59,712 nucleotides of DNA from Planctomycetaceae bacterium. GTDB lineage: Bacteria > Planctomycetota > Planctomycetia > Pirellulales > Pirellulaceae. The notes beneath the pieces were generated by a model. The model saw only the letters and a list, made by a program, of their open reading frames with translations, had not been told where the DNA came from and ran no database searches. The position numbers and the translations under genes were made by a program. Of this stretch, positions 26,103 to 35,300 are shown piece by piece. Every line of letters starts with the position of its first letter. Positions within the stretch are counted from its first letter, which is position 1. The stretch covers positions 1-59,712 of the forward strand of contig SYJV01000556.1 of the NCBI GenBank assembly GCA_005798335.1, given 5' to 3'.

Positions 26103-28982
26103 ATGCCGTCGCAACCATCCATCGACTCAGCCTTTGAAAGCCGTGTCAGCCGATTCATCGTCGGCATCGACTTGGGAACCACTAACTCCGCACTCGCCTA
26201 CATCGATACTCAAGCGCGGCAGAGGAAGGTGCACAATTTCCCAATCGACCAATGGATTGATTTCGGCACGCGCGGACGATTGGATGTATTGCCGTCCTTT
26301 CATTACGAGGCCACGCCAGCAGAACGCAAGGAACTGGCAAAAAACTCGTTCAAGTCCAGCGATATGTTGCCGGCCGGTTCGATCGTTGGTTCACTTGCAC
26401 GCGATCGAGGTAATCAACAGCCCGGGCGCCAGATCGCATCGGCCAAGAGCTGGTTATGCCATGCAGGCATTGACCGCCAAGCGGCTGTACTGCCTTGGCA
26501 AAACGATGCCGATGTTGAACGACTGTCGCCTGTTCAAGCGAGCGCGCGGTACTTGGCCTATCTGCGCCACGTTTGGGACGCGGAGCATATCGACCATCCG
26601 CTAAACGAACAGGACGTTGTTCTGACTTTGCCAGCATCATTTGACGAAGTCGCGCGACGCCTGACCATACAATCCGCTCGAGATGCTGGACTGCCGCGCA
26701 TAATTCTGATCGAGGAACCCCAAGCAGCCTTCTATGCCTGGTTGCTGATGCACCAAGATAACTGGCAGACTATTCTGTGTCCCGATTCTACGATCTTGAT
26801 TTGCGATATCGGTGGCGGCACGACGGACTTTACCTTGATTCGAGTCCGTGCGCCGGACCAGCGGCAATCTTCTTCCGAGACTCTGCACGAAAGCCATCGC
26901 CAATTACTTTCGTTGCATCGCGTAGCGGTGGGCAAGCACCTGATCCTGGGAGGGGACAATTTTGATCTGGCACTGGCGAAATTGGTCGAAGCCAAAATCG
27001 TCGGTGAAGGAACACTGCCGCCACGTACCTGGGATGCTCTGCGACAATCGTGCCGATCGGCCAAGGAGCAATTGTTGGGCGAGAATCCGCCGCGGGAATA
27101 CACGCTGAACTTGCCTGGCAGCGGATCGAGATTGATCGGCAGCGGCACGCGGGTACCATTGGATTCCGGTGAAGTTCAGCAAGTTCTGCTCGACGGTTTC
27201 TTTCCCTTCGTCGACGTGCACGCACAGCCAGTCGGCCAGGCCGCCGGATTCCAAGAGTTTGGTTTACCGTATGCACAGGATCCGGCGATCTCCAAACACT
27301 TGGCCGATTTTCTGTGGCAGCATCGCTGGGACGGTAGATGCGACGACGACCACCAATCGTTGAGTGATTTGGTTGCTGCCAGGCCGGATTTCGTTTTGTT
27401 CAACGGTGGCGTGCTCTCGTCCAGTCAAATCCGCCAGCGTTTGATCGAGCAACTGACGCGTTGGTTCAATTCGACCGGCAGTGTGTCGGGAGTCAATTGG
27501 ACCCCTACGCTGCTAGAAAACGATCGGTTGGACTTGGCTGTCGCACGAGGCGCCGCGTACTTTGGTTTGGTTCGCAGAGGCGAAGGAGTGCGCATCGAAG
27601 CCAAATTGGCGCGATCCTATTACTTGGTCATCTCGCAAAATCCTCCACGAGCTATCTGCATCATGCCGGGAGCATCCAGCGCCGGAGATCAGATGCGACT
27701 TGCCGAAGTTCCGCTGGAGTTAACCGTCGGCGAACCGGTGCAGTTTTCGATCGCCTGTTCGAGTACGCGACTGGCGGATCGCCTAGGCGAAATGGTCGAT
27801 GTTGCGGGAGAGAGTTTCAATTTGCTGCCGCCCTTGCGAACGGTCTTGCAGTTGCCTGGCCGACGGCGGAGCGAACGCTTGCCCGTCATTCTGGAGGCCG
27901 ATTTGACTGAGATTGGGACGTTGCAAATGTGGTGCGCGGCCGTCGACGATTCCCATCGCTGGCAGCTAGATTTCGATGTTCGTTCGACTGTGGAAACAGA
28001 TCGGATCGCGGCCAGCAGCCAGGACTGCAGTACCATTGTCGAACAATCGTTGTGCGATGCCGCCAGAAGTGTATTGGAGCGAGCATTTGGTACTCACGGA
28101 GACTTGGAACCCGACCAGCTCATGCAGAACTTAGCCGAGTGCATGGGAACGGATCGGCAATGCTGGCCGCCCAGCCTACTGCGCGCGATCTGGCAGGACT
28201 TGCTCGAATTAATTGATGGCAGTCGACGCAGTCCGCAGCATGAAGCGCGCTGGTTAAACCTGTTGGGATATTGCCTGAGACCCGGCTACGGAGTTGCTGC
28301 CGATGATTGGCGAGTTGGACAAACTTGGCGGTTGGTCTATGGCAAGCTGGCTTTTACAGCGCCCAGCTCTCGTAACGAATCGTTGATTTTGTGGCGCCGT
28401 ATCGCAGGCGGATTCACTGCGGGGCAACAACTGGCAGTGTACCAACAGATCGCCAATTCGCTTCGCAATTTGCTCGATCCGGAAAAGCGTGCCAAAGGGA
28501 GTGCCAATCTGAGTATCGGAGAGTTTACGGAGTTGTTGCGTTTGGTCGGCTCGCTCGAACTATTGCCTAAGCAGGAAAAAACACAGCTCGGGAGATGGCT
28601 GCTCGATTTGTACGGCGTCAAGAAATGGGCAGCAGCGCGCGGCGCAATTTTGTGGACCATTGGCAGGCTGGGCAGCCGTGTTCCCGTCTATGGCCCATTG
28701 AATAACGTCGTCGAAATCGAAACCGTAATTGGTTGGCTGGAGCGTTTGCTGTTGCTGGAAAGCGACGAGCCGAATTGGGCACTGGCGATCATGCAATGTG
28801 CGCGACGGACGCACGATCGCTATCGCGATATTGACCACGGACTCCGACGTTCGATCATCGCTCGCTTGCACGCGGCACCCGCCCACTATTTGTCGCTGAT
28901 CGAGGAAGGAGGATCGCCCATCACTAGCGAAGCTACTCAAATTATCGGCGAATCGCTACCACTTGGACTGCGTCTGCGGTAA
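26103..28982 (+). CDS. Hsp70-family protein with DUF3731 C-terminus
   Basis: A 959-residue Hsp70-like protein. FIVGIDLGTTNSALAY (18-33), CDIGGGTTDFTLIRV and VLFNGGVLSSSQIRQ form the nucleotide site. A short beta-type domain follows, ending near WQLDFDVRS. The C-terminal third (about 650-950), with SLLRAIWQDLLELIDG, RWLNLLGYCLRPGYG and LGRWLLDLYGVKKWAAARGA, matches DUF3731, a domain found only behind Hsp70 modules. It begins nine bases after the first Hsp70 and resembles it throughout the first half, so the two are diverged paralogues that may work as a heteromer. Confidence 0.9.
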   Translation: MPSQPSIDSAFESRVSRFIVGIDLGTTNSALAYIDTQARQRKVHNFPIDQWIDFGTRGRLDVLPSFHYEATPAERKELAKNSFKSSDMLPAGSIVGSLARDRGNQQPGRQIASAKSWLCHAGIDRQAAVLPWQNDADVERLSPVQASARYLAYLRHVWDAEHIDHPLNEQDVVLTLPASFDEVARRLTIQSARDAGLPRIILIEEPQAAFYAWLLMHQDNWQTILCPDSTILICDIGGGTTDFTLIRVRAPDQRQSSSETLHESHRQLLSLHRVAVGKHLILGGDNFDLALAKLVEAKIVGEGTLPPRTWDALRQSCRSAKEQLLGENPPREYTLNLPGSGSRLIGSGTRVPLDSGEVQQVLLDGFFPFVDVHAQPVGQAAGFQEFGLPYAQDPAISKHLADFLWQHRWDGRCDDDHQSLSDLVAARPDFVLFNGGVLSSSQIRQRLIEQLTRWFNSTGSVSGVNWTPTLLENDRLDLAVARGAAYFGLVRRGEGVRIEAKLARSYYLVISQNPPRAICIMPGASSAGDQMRLAEVPLELTVGEPVQFSIACSSTRLADRLGEMVDVAGESFNLLPPLRTVLQLPGRRRSERLPVILEADLTEIGTLQMWCAAVDDSHRWQLDFDVRSTVETDRIAASSQDCSTIVEQSLCDAARSVLERAFGTHGDLEPDQLMQNLAECMGTDRQCWPPSLLRAIWQDLLELIDGSRRSPQHEARWLNLLGYCLRPGYGVAADDWRVGQTWRLVYGKLAFTAPSSRNESLILWRRIAGGFTAGQQLAVYQQIANSLRNLLDPEKRAKGSANLSIGEFTELLRLVGSLELLPKQEKTQLGRWLLDLYGVKKWAAARGAILWTIGRLGSRVPVYGPLNNVVEIETVIGWLERLLLLESDEPNWALAIMQCARRTHDRYRDIDHGLRRSIIARLHAAPAHYLSLIEEGGSPITSEATQIIGESLPLGLRLR

Positions 28983-29119
28983 TTGTGTGCGGTCCGACAT
29001 CGTAGATTATTAGGCGTTTCTAGATTCGCAAGATTTTGTGACGATCTCTGGGGAAAAAACATGCTAGTGTTGATTAGGGTTGTGAAGTCGGATATCCAAG
29101 GTCTCGCAAGAGTGCTGCC

Positions 29120-29344
29120 ATGAAACTCGATCCGGCCAATTTCAAGCTGACTCCGTTGCCGGTTTATTCACCCTGTTATTGCAACCAGTGCAAGCAACCG
29201 CTGGCCAGCGCCGGATTGGTTGAAGACAATCTAGCCTGGTGTCCGGATTGTAAGCAGCTCGTAATCACCTCGTACTTTCAAGTACCCGCGTGGGTTGTTG
29301 GAGTCGTCGTATTGCTGTGCAGCGAGTTGCTGCTGCTGAAGTAA
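29120..29344 (+). CDS. Small zinc-ribbon membrane protein
   Basis: A 74-residue protein. Two CxxC pairs, CNQC and CPDC, about 20 residues apart form a probable zinc ribbon, followed by one C-terminal membrane span (WVVGVVVLLCSELLLL). No closer family is recognised. It follows the second Hsp70 gene by about 140 bases on the same strand and may or may not belong to that cluster. Codon use and the coherent motif order support a real gene. Confidence 0.62.
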   Translation: MKLDPANFKLTPLPVYSPCYCNQCKQPLASAGLVEDNLAWCPDCKQLVITSYFQVPAWVVGVVVLLCSELLLLK

Positions 29345-29384
29345 ACGCTATAGCTCGGGAAAATGCGGTTCAAACAACCAGATT

Positions 29385-29444
29385 GTCGACTTTCGCTCCG
29401 CGAAAGCTCTGTCTTTTCCAATCTTTCGCGGAGCGAAAGGCGAC
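29385..29444. repeat. Long palindrome pair, probable bidirectional terminator
   Basis: CTTTCGCTCCGCGAAAG near 29390-29406 is matched exactly by CTTTCGCGGAGCGAAAG at 29423-29439, with a further GTCG/CGAC pairing outside. The loop contains CTTTTCC. Each arm is itself nearly palindromic. It lies between the convergent zinc-ribbon and TPR genes. TTTCGCGGAGCGAAA-type palindromes are a known kind of dispersed repeat in planctomycete genomes; only this pair was noticed in the window. Confidence 0.75.
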
Positions 29445-29445
29445 T

Positions 29446-30012
29446 TTAGAAACAAAGCCTAATGTTTGTGAGCTTATCGATGGCTTGCTGCAGTCCAGGG
29501 ATGATTGACGGGTCTTGCAACAGTGCTCGCCGCATTGCCAGTCGAAGTGCTTTGATTGCTTGTGCAGGTTGACCAGCGGCGGCGCATACGTCGGCTAACA
29601 TTGCCAGCCCGTGGGCATTCTGCGAGTTAGGCGAGCGGCAGATAGTTTCTTACCAATACAAGCCCGAAGCGCAAGCGAGTGTATGCCAGGATTGACGCAC
29701 TCGCTTGCGCATGGGGCTTGTATTCGCTGAGGCCTTGGTAAATTCCCATCTGCCGCTCGTCTTAGTGGCTTGCGTTGCATCGGCATGCCAGGGTTCAATT
29801 TCGAGAGCCGATTTGAATTTCATGATCGCGTCGGCAGGCCGACCACTTTTTAAGAGGACGAGCCCAATTTGGTACTTCATTTTGGCTTCGCGCGGTTCGA
29901 TCTCTTCAGCCTGAGCGTGCAGTCGCAGTGATTCTTCGAGTTTTCCATCGAGGAAGGACAGCCAAGCGAGCATGGCAACTCCATAAACGTCATTGGGATC
30001 GTCACAATCCAT
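29446..30012 (-). pseudogene. TPR protein gene interrupted by repeat element
   Basis: The N-terminal part (30012 to 29761) encodes two to three TPR-like units, including VAMLAWLSFLDGKLEESLRL and KYQIGLVLLKSGRPADAIMKF, ending HADATQATK. The C-terminal part (29628 to 29446) continues in the same reading phase with AHGLAMLADVCAAAGQPAQA and ends TNIRLCF. Between them lies a repeat element of about 139 bases. Translation through it in this frame meets a single TAA (about 29650), so the product would be truncated. The gene lies 34 bases downstream of the enolase-superfamily gene and was probably co-transcribed with it. Confidence 0.75.
29627..29765 (+). repeat. Inverted-repeat element, copy 5, inside TPR gene
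   Basis: This is the asymmetric subtype: the left side has GATAGTTTCTTACC and the right side GAGGCCTTGGTAAATTCCC. It begins TTAGGCGAGCGGC and ends GCCGCTCGTCTTAG. It is nearly identical to the copy at 59573: I count two differences over about 137 bases, which suggests recent movement or homogenisation. The two halves of the TPR gene on either side remain in phase. Confidence 0.9.
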
Positions 30013-30046
30013 GATCCTATGTTCATTAAGCCGCTTGGCTTTGTCT

Positions 30047-31336
30047 TCAACTTATGATTTCTACGCGCCGGGCACGTTTTACAAAGTCTGGCTCTATGCG
30101 CACGCCAAACCCTGGACCGGTCGGACAGCGCACGATCCCATTCTCAGCCTTCAACGACGAAGAGGAACACTCCACTGGCAATGCCGTGTTGCCCTTGAAT
30201 TCCATAAAAGGCCCGATGTTCGGAGTGAACGACGCAAAGTGCACAACGTCCATGTAACCCAAGCCGCCACCGGACATATGCGGAACGACTTGCATCCCTG
30301 CCAGCGCGCCCATGCGAGCAACTTGTGTCGCGCGAATAAAGCCGCCACCATAATGCAGATCCGGTTGCAATATGTCCACTCCGCGGTTTTCAACCATCCA
30401 CATCCAGTTGCGCATGCTAAACTCTTGTTCACCGCCTGCTACTGGAATCGTCAACGCGTCCGCGACGTCTTTGGTTTCCCATAACCAATCGAACGGGCAA
30501 GGTTCCTCGTAGAATCCGTATTGATATTCTTCCATGATCTTACCGATGCGAATTGCATTGGCGGTATCGTAAGAACTGTTCGAATCAGCATACAAAGCCA
30601 TAGCGTCGCCGAAGGTTTTTCTGACTAGCGGAATTAGCGCCTCGGTACGTCCTGGCAGCGAGTCCTCATTGCGACTCATTCTTCCGCCAAGCCTGAATTT
30701 GATTGCCTTAGCACCCGAGTCCGCAACCAGTTTCTGCAAGTATTCGATTTCTACTTCAGGTTTATTTCCGCGATTGCCACTGGCATGATAGACGGCGATG
30801 TCGCGCTTGCGTTGGCCACCAAAAAAATCGGCTACCGGACGCTGACTCGCTTGGCCAAGCAACTCCAACAACCCGATCTCCGCAGCGGCGACACCTGCCC
30901 ACAACGCGATTCCCTGCAATTTGTAGTTGCTACCATGTCGGTAAACTTCCCACAGCAACTGCTCAAGTTCGCGAGCATCTCGGTTAATGAAAACCGGCGC
31001 GATGTTTTTTAGAAAAATGGGATAAGCTTCAGACATCCGCGTTGGATTGGGCGCCGTGACTACCTCCAGTCCGCTTGTAGATCGCGTGCGCAGCAGATAC
31101 TCCTTGCCAGCTTTCAGCAATTCCATCGACTTTACCACCACGGGTTGCTCGACGAAGTGCAAATCCAAAGTTGGCTGGCTTAGCACACGATCCAATTCCG
31201 CCTTCGTTGGGCGGCGAGACTGCTGGTCAGCACCCAGGCACATAGAGTCATTTTCAACTGTTGCGACCAAAGCAGCGGCGGCTGCCAAGCTCAAGCAATC
31301 CCGTCGCGTTGGGATCTGTCGATTCGAGAATTCCAT
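30047..31336 (-). CDS. Enolase-superfamily enzyme (mandelate racemase/muconate lactonizing type)
   Basis: Exported 429-residue enzyme of the mandelate racemase/muconate lactonizing group, which abstract a proton alpha to a carboxylate. The leader carries a twin arginine, TRRDCLSLAAAAALVA. The barrel shows AIKFRLGG (KxR-like catalytic region), metal ligands LYADSNSSYD, FYEEPCP and VAGGEQE, and the late His segment VVPHMSGGG. A longer frame to 31378 exists, but ATG 31336 has GGGAG upstream. The substrate is probably an acid sugar. It shares a strand with the esterase-like gene 48 bases upstream and the broken TPR gene downstream. Confidence 0.86.
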   Translation of the reverse strand: MEFSNRQIPTRRDCLSLAAAAALVATVENDSMCLGADQQSRRPTKAELDRVLSQPTLDLHFVEQPVVVKSMELLKAGKEYLLRTRSTSGLEVVTAPNPTRMSEAYPIFLKNIAPVFINRDARELEQLLWEVYRHGSNYKLQGIALWAGVAAAEIGLLELLGQASQRPVADFFGGQRKRDIAVYHASGNRGNKPEVEIEYLQKLVADSGAKAIKFRLGGRMSRNEDSLPGRTEALIPLVRKTFGDAMALYADSNSSYDTANAIRIGKIMEEYQYGFYEEPCPFDWLWETKDVADALTIPVAGGEQEFSMRNWMWMVENRGVDILQPDLHYGGGFIRATQVARMGALAGMQVVPHMSGGGLGYMDVVHFASFTPNIGPFMEFKGNTALPVECSSSSLKAENGIVRCPTGPGFGVRIEPDFVKRARRVEIIS

Positions 31337-31384
31337 AACATTTACTCCCGCGGAAGAGACGTATCGATCTAACGGCAAGCTCCA

Positions 31385-32698
31385 CTACTTCATGTCGCGA
31401 ATATGTTCAATGGCGGCTTGTCGCATAAAGCGGCTGGCTGCTGGAGTGCTCGTGTGTCCCGCCAAAACGTCGGTGTGAATTGATTTGGGAATTCCAAGTG
31501 CGTTATATGCCGCATAGACGCTGGTGGGCGGGCACGTAGTGTCGATAAACCCAACCGTAACGGCTGCTCCTTTGCACTTGGCGCGCGTGGCAAAGTTGAC
31601 ACAGTCGAAATAACGCGCAGTCCTTTCGGATTCGGTGTTAGGCTTGCCGGATGCGTCAGTTGGAACCAATTTTGGCCAACCGTTAACTCTGCCGACACTC
31701 GCACCAGTGTGGTCACATCCGGCAGGAACTCCGGCGCACAAGAATGTTACACGAAGATCGAGACCACCCGCAGCGAAGGCTTGGAATCCACCTTGGCTGC
31801 TGCCGTAGACTATCATCGTCTTGCCGTCCCATTCAGCTTGTTGCGCCAGAAAGTCGATCGCTCGAATCAATCGCGAAAACATCCCTTTGAAATAGCACTT
31901 CTCGCGATCCTCGCGCCCACTGCTTCGATAATCCTTCAATTCTCCGGTGGAAAGCTGTGTGTAGTATTCTGCCGGCTTGCCATTAGGAATGCCATGAGCG
32001 TTGATGTCCAGCGCCAACATGCCACCCTCCTCGAGAGCCCAGCTCGCGTTGCCGAGGCTGGCGCTGCGCACACCGGCGCCATGCACAAACAGAATCGCGG
32101 GCAGCGACTTCGGCTTGGCATTTCGCGGTCGGCTGAAATATCCCGAAACAGGTGCCCCGAGGCAATCGACTTGCACGTCAAATGATTCGATATTATCCAT
32201 TGCTGAATCGACAGGTGTGAGTGTGGCGCGAACTGCGATCGCCGCCAAAGCAGACTTTTGAGCAGACCAGAACTGATCGAAATCGTCCGGAACCGGAAGA
32301 CTTGGTTTCAATTGAAGCGGATCGAATCCCGCCGAAACCAAGGCAGTCGATTTGCCAAATGTCGCGCGCAGCAACAGAAAGCCCGGTTCGGAGAGCTTGC
32401 CCTGCACCGTCGCCGTACCATTGATCAATTTCAAACTTTGAGCTGCCTTAGGCTGCACGCCATCCTTGGAGAACACACACTCAACCGAGCCCTCTTCGAC
32501 TGGTCTATTGTTTAGCGACACAACGATTGAAAAAGTTGCGGTTTCGCCAACCTTGTAAATCGCGTCAGCTCGGTCCGTCGTAGCCTTGATCGCGATCGTA
32601 GACTTCGCTTCCTGTGCTCGGGCGACCGTCATCGGCCAGGGAGAATTCATCCACAGCGCCACGGCGATAACGAGAGTCTGCGAAAATCGGGTGCTCAT
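31385..32698 (-). CDS. Acetyl-xylan-esterase-like exported hydrolase
   Basis: A 437-residue alpha/beta hydrolase of the acetyl xylan esterase (AXE1) group. After a signal peptide (to about VARAQ) comes a beta-sandwich-like region (about 30-130), then the hydrolase domain with LFVHGAG (oxyanion region), nucleophile elbow GSSQGG, acid VGFIDTTCPP and catalytic His LAGHTSTP. The shorter start MSTRFSQ at 32698 with AGAGAT upstream is preferred to the frame opening at 32722. It probably deacetylates oligosaccharides outside the cytoplasm. It is first in an operon with the enolase-superfamily gene. Confidence 0.86.
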   Translation of the reverse strand: MSTRFSQTLVIAVALWMNSPWPMTVARAQEAKSTIAIKATTDRADAIYKVGETATFSIVVSLNNRPVEEGSVECVFSKDGVQPKAAQSLKLINGTATVQGKLSEPGFLLLRATFGKSTALVSAGFDPLQLKPSLPVPDDFDQFWSAQKSALAAIAVRATLTPVDSAMDNIESFDVQVDCLGAPVSGYFSRPRNAKPKSLPAILFVHGAGVRSASLGNASWALEEGGMLALDINAHGIPNGKPAEYYTQLSTGELKDYRSSGREDREKCYFKGMFSRLIRAIDFLAQQAEWDGKTMIVYGSSQGGFQAFAAGGLDLRVTFLCAGVPAGCDHTGASVGRVNGWPKLVPTDASGKPNTESERTARYFDCVNFATRAKCKGAAVTVGFIDTTCPPTSVYAAYNALGIPKSIHTDVLAGHTSTPAASRFMRQAAIEHIRDMK

Positions 32699-33158
32699 CG
32701 AAATCTCTTTGCAAGTAGTCAATTGGTTGCCAGAAGTTAGCGTTCAATAATGTACCCTGATCACTCATTTGCTTGTTGGCGGCACGATGAATTTTTTGTT
32801 TGCCAGAAGCGAAAAACGCAGGCGTCAGATAAGCACCTGGCTGCTACCTCTGCGCAGTTAGTTTCTTTCCCGCTAACCAGTTCAACTATCTTCCGTGCCC
32901 TTCTTTTCATAACTCTGTGTTTTTCACTCGTTGCGTATTTGTTATACTGAATCGCAATATTGCGCAACTGTAATGCACAGCAAGTTCCTGAGTCTTATTC
33001 GGTCTTGTTTGAACCTCAGGGCCGTTCAATTGTTAACACGTGTTGGGTGGATTTGATCAATTGGAAAGAGTGAATTACAGGTCGCCTGTGCAGAGGAATC
33101 GCGCATAGCAAATTTGAACCCGTGTTTTTATCTATCATTATTTGGAAAGGGCATTGAA
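32699..33158. other. 460-base divergent spacer
   Basis: This separates the esterase-like gene from the DUF1559 gene. It contains a TATACT -10-like hexamer at 32943-32948 and a perfect 12-bp palindrome CGCAATATTGCG at 32953-32964, both about 200 bases upstream of the DUF1559 start, so a long leader is possible. A 66-codon frame at 32750-32950 is not supported by a ribosome site or domain. Confidence 0.45.
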
Positions 33159-34154
33159 ATGAATAACGGTTCGCGCAGCTCGAAGGGATTTACATTGGTT
33201 GAGTTGTTGGTGGTGATCGCTATTATTGGTGTGTTGGTCGGCTTGCTATTGCCAGCGGTCCAGGCGGCTCGCGAGGCAGCGCGAAGAATGCAATGCACCA
33301 ACAATCTGAAACAGATTGGCTTGGGCATGCACAACTATCATGACGTGCACAAACAATTTCCGCCTGGAATTGTGCAGCAACATGCTGATCCTCATTACCA
33401 ACCCGCTGGTAACAACGTGGTCACGGATGTTGAGAGTTGGGCGTGGGGTGCGTTCTTGCTCCCATTTATCGAGCAAGGAAATCTCTATGATCAAGCTGGG
33501 ATTGGCCGCGGTGAATTGTTGCAAAACATGACGCGATTCGCCAACACTCCTTTGGCAGTCTATCGTTGCCCCAGCGACAACGGGCCAGTGCTGCGTCTAG
33601 CGCAACCGGGAATTTCCTTGCGATTCGCTCCTTGGGCGCTTTCCAATTACAAAGGCAATTGCTCACACGCCGGTTGCGGCATCGACGGCTCGACAGGAGT
33701 CTTTTGGCGCGCGGGGTTTTCAAACAGTGGATCTGGTGCGTTCGTGCAGCATAAGATTGGTATTTCCAAGTTGACCGACGGAACGACCAATACGATTCTC
33801 GTGGGTGAAGTCTGTTGGACCCGGGGACCATGGATACATCGCGCCGCAGTTTGGGCCGGTTGCATGCAGGGTCAGCAAGGTAATTGTGCCGACGATGTGC
33901 TGGCATCCGGACGAGCGGCGATCAATCATGCAGTTGCTCCAGCACCAGGCAACGCAGACCAGATGGCCGAAAGCTACAGCAGTCACCACACCGGTGGCGC
34001 GAACTTTGTGTTTGGAGATGGATCGGTACGATTCGTCTCGCAGAACATCGACTACATTTCCAACGGTCCCAGCAATTCAAGCAACGCCGACAGCGCTTAC
34101 GAATATCTGATGCATCGCGAGGACGGCCAAGTGATCGCCAACTTCGGCGATTAA
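33159..34154 (+). CDS. DUF1559 prepilin-like protein
   Basis: A 331-residue DUF1559 protein. The N-terminus is a type IV prepilin-like leader: short basic part, the peptidase site before FTLVELLVVIAIIGVLVG and the following LLPAVQAAREAARRMQC. The rest is an exported globular domain ending GGANFVFGDGSVRFVS, the family signature. Such proteins are highly multiplied in planctomycetes and may form pseudopili or surface structures, function unproven. ATG 33159 has AAGGG upstream; the longer frame from 33114 is unlikely. A clear terminator follows. A second paralogue lies at 41841. Confidence 0.92.
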   Translation: MNNGSRSSKGFTLVELLVVIAIIGVLVGLLLPAVQAAREAARRMQCTNNLKQIGLGMHNYHDVHKQFPPGIVQQHADPHYQPAGNNVVTDVESWAWGAFLLPFIEQGNLYDQAGIGRGELLQNMTRFANTPLAVYRCPSDNGPVLRLAQPGISLRFAPWALSNYKGNCSHAGCGIDGSTGVFWRAGFSNSGSGAFVQHKIGISKLTDGTTNTILVGEVCWTRGPWIHRAAVWAGCMQGQQGNCADDVLASGRAAINHAVAPAPGNADQMAESYSSHHTGGANFVFGDGSVRFVSQNIDYISNGPSNSSNADSAYEYLMHREDGQVIANFGD

Positions 34155-34210
34155 CGTTGCTTGAAAGCAGACTCGTTTTGGAAAGCTTGCTCCGTCGATC
34201 TCGTTCGAAC

Positions 34211-34247
34211 GTGGCCGCAATAACGCCCAGTTAATGCGGCCACTTTT
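34211..34247 (+). terminator. Rho-independent-type terminator
   Basis: GTGGCCGCA (34211-34219) pairs perfectly with TGCGGCCAC (34235-34243), followed by TTTT. It lies 57 bases after the DUF1559 stop and fits as its terminator. Confidence 0.7.
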
Positions 34248-34436
34248 GAATTTAAGCCGATTTCAGGATTCAGAAACAAGTCACTATTGAGTCGAAATCC
34301 CATTGTCATGAGATCGCATTCCTTGCCGAACTTCCATATAAAGTGACTGAGGATTATGGCAGGCTACAATACCGGTCGACTTCCCATTTGAATCCAGAGT
34401 AGGCTACGCGAGTGCCGGATTGCCTAATGACAGTAA

Positions 34437-34940
34437 TCAATTTGCTTCGGTGCGAGGTACGTGAACATTGGCATACGCTTCCAACGCAATTAAGAGGCCT
34501 TCGAGGCGATTAACGGCGACGGGAAGTTCCGATTCAGCTAAGTCCATAACGCGCTGTAGTTTTGCTTGCAGTTTGGTGGCCTCGCGATGCCACACCAAAT
34601 TTGCCTCGCGAGCCAAGCGCACTTGCCGCTCGCACAGCGATTGTCGCTCGGTAGCTTTGGCAAGGTGTTTTCGCTGCTCGGTGCAAGGACGCTTTTCCGA
34701 TTCACGCACATAGGACTCGCATCGCGCCAGCGATTCCTTTGCCTCGCGCCACACTCGATTGGCGGTTTTCAATTCGTCTTGCCAATACGCTTGGGCTCCG
34801 TCTTCGATCCAAGAGGCGATTTTCCTCATTTCCAATTGCAGATTTTCAAGTTCGCGCAACAGATTTACGCGAGTTCGTTCGCATTTCTCGCGCAGAACTT
34901 GCATCTGGGCCATCGAGCGAACATCAGCCGTAGAACTCAA
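34437..34940 (-). CDS. Coiled-coil protein paired with WXG100-like protein
   Basis: A 167-residue, strongly helical protein rich in Glu, Arg, Gln and Leu, with heptad-like patterning along most of its length and no signal peptide or membrane span. I do not recognise a named family. The start is TTG 34940 with GGAGA at ideal spacing upstream, giving MSSTADVRSMAQMQ; ATG at the internal Met is the alternative. It lies 64 bases downstream of a WXG100-like gene on the same strand, so it may be a second helical partner in the same export or contact system. Confidence 0.68.
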   Translation of the reverse strand: MSSTADVRSMAQMQVLREKCERTRVNLLRELENLQLEMRKIASWIEDGAQAYWQDELKTANRVWREAKESLARCESYVRESEKRPCTEQRKHLAKATERQSLCERQVRLAREANLVWHREATKLQAKLQRVMDLAESELPVAVNRLEGLLIALEAYANVHVPRTEAN

Positions 34941-35004
34941 TTCGATTCTCCAAAATCCAGTTGGCCGCGACGTCGACGCCGTTGCCTGGTCGTGGCGTAG
35001 GTAA

Positions 35005-35274
35005 CTACCTTTGCAAATATTGATCGATAATTTGCGCCTTCTTCAGCAAATAGGGTACGTGCTGGTCAGCAGTTTCTACGATTTTCTGAATCGCTTTGAG
35101 ATGCTCTTCGAAGTCGTCAGCGAACTTGCGATGCTCTTGATCGCGCCACGAATCGGACAGTTTGCCCAGCGCTTGAGCCAGGGTGCTTGTAGAATCGCGA
35201 AGCTGTTGGTTATAGCGTTTTAGCAATGCAGCAAACTGCCGCAGTTGCTCGGGATCGACGATCGCTTGAGACAT
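35005..35274 (-). CDS. WXG100-family-like protein
   Basis: An 89-residue helical hairpin protein. The turn contains SDSWRDQEHRKF with Trp 43, in the place of the WXG turn of ESX/type VII substrates, and each side is a long amphipathic helix. WRD replaces the strict WxG, and the usual C-terminal YxxxD/E export signal is not evident. The ATG has AGAGGA upstream. It is probably co-transcribed with the downstream coiled-coil gene. No EssC/EccC ATPase lies in the window, so secretion is not established. Confidence 0.7.
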   Translation of the reverse strand: MSQAIVDPEQLRQFAALLKRYNQQLRDSTSTLAQALGKLSDSWRDQEHRKFADDFEEHLKAIQKIVETADQHVPYLLKKAQIIDQYLQR

Positions 35275-35300
35275 GATTATTTTCCTCTTCTCTTCTCAGC

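Noticed and set aside
32750-32950. 66-codon frame ending in a hydrophobic stretch, upstream of the first DUF1559 gene
   Set aside because: No ribosome site and no coherent motif; the region is better explained as a leader/promoter zone.
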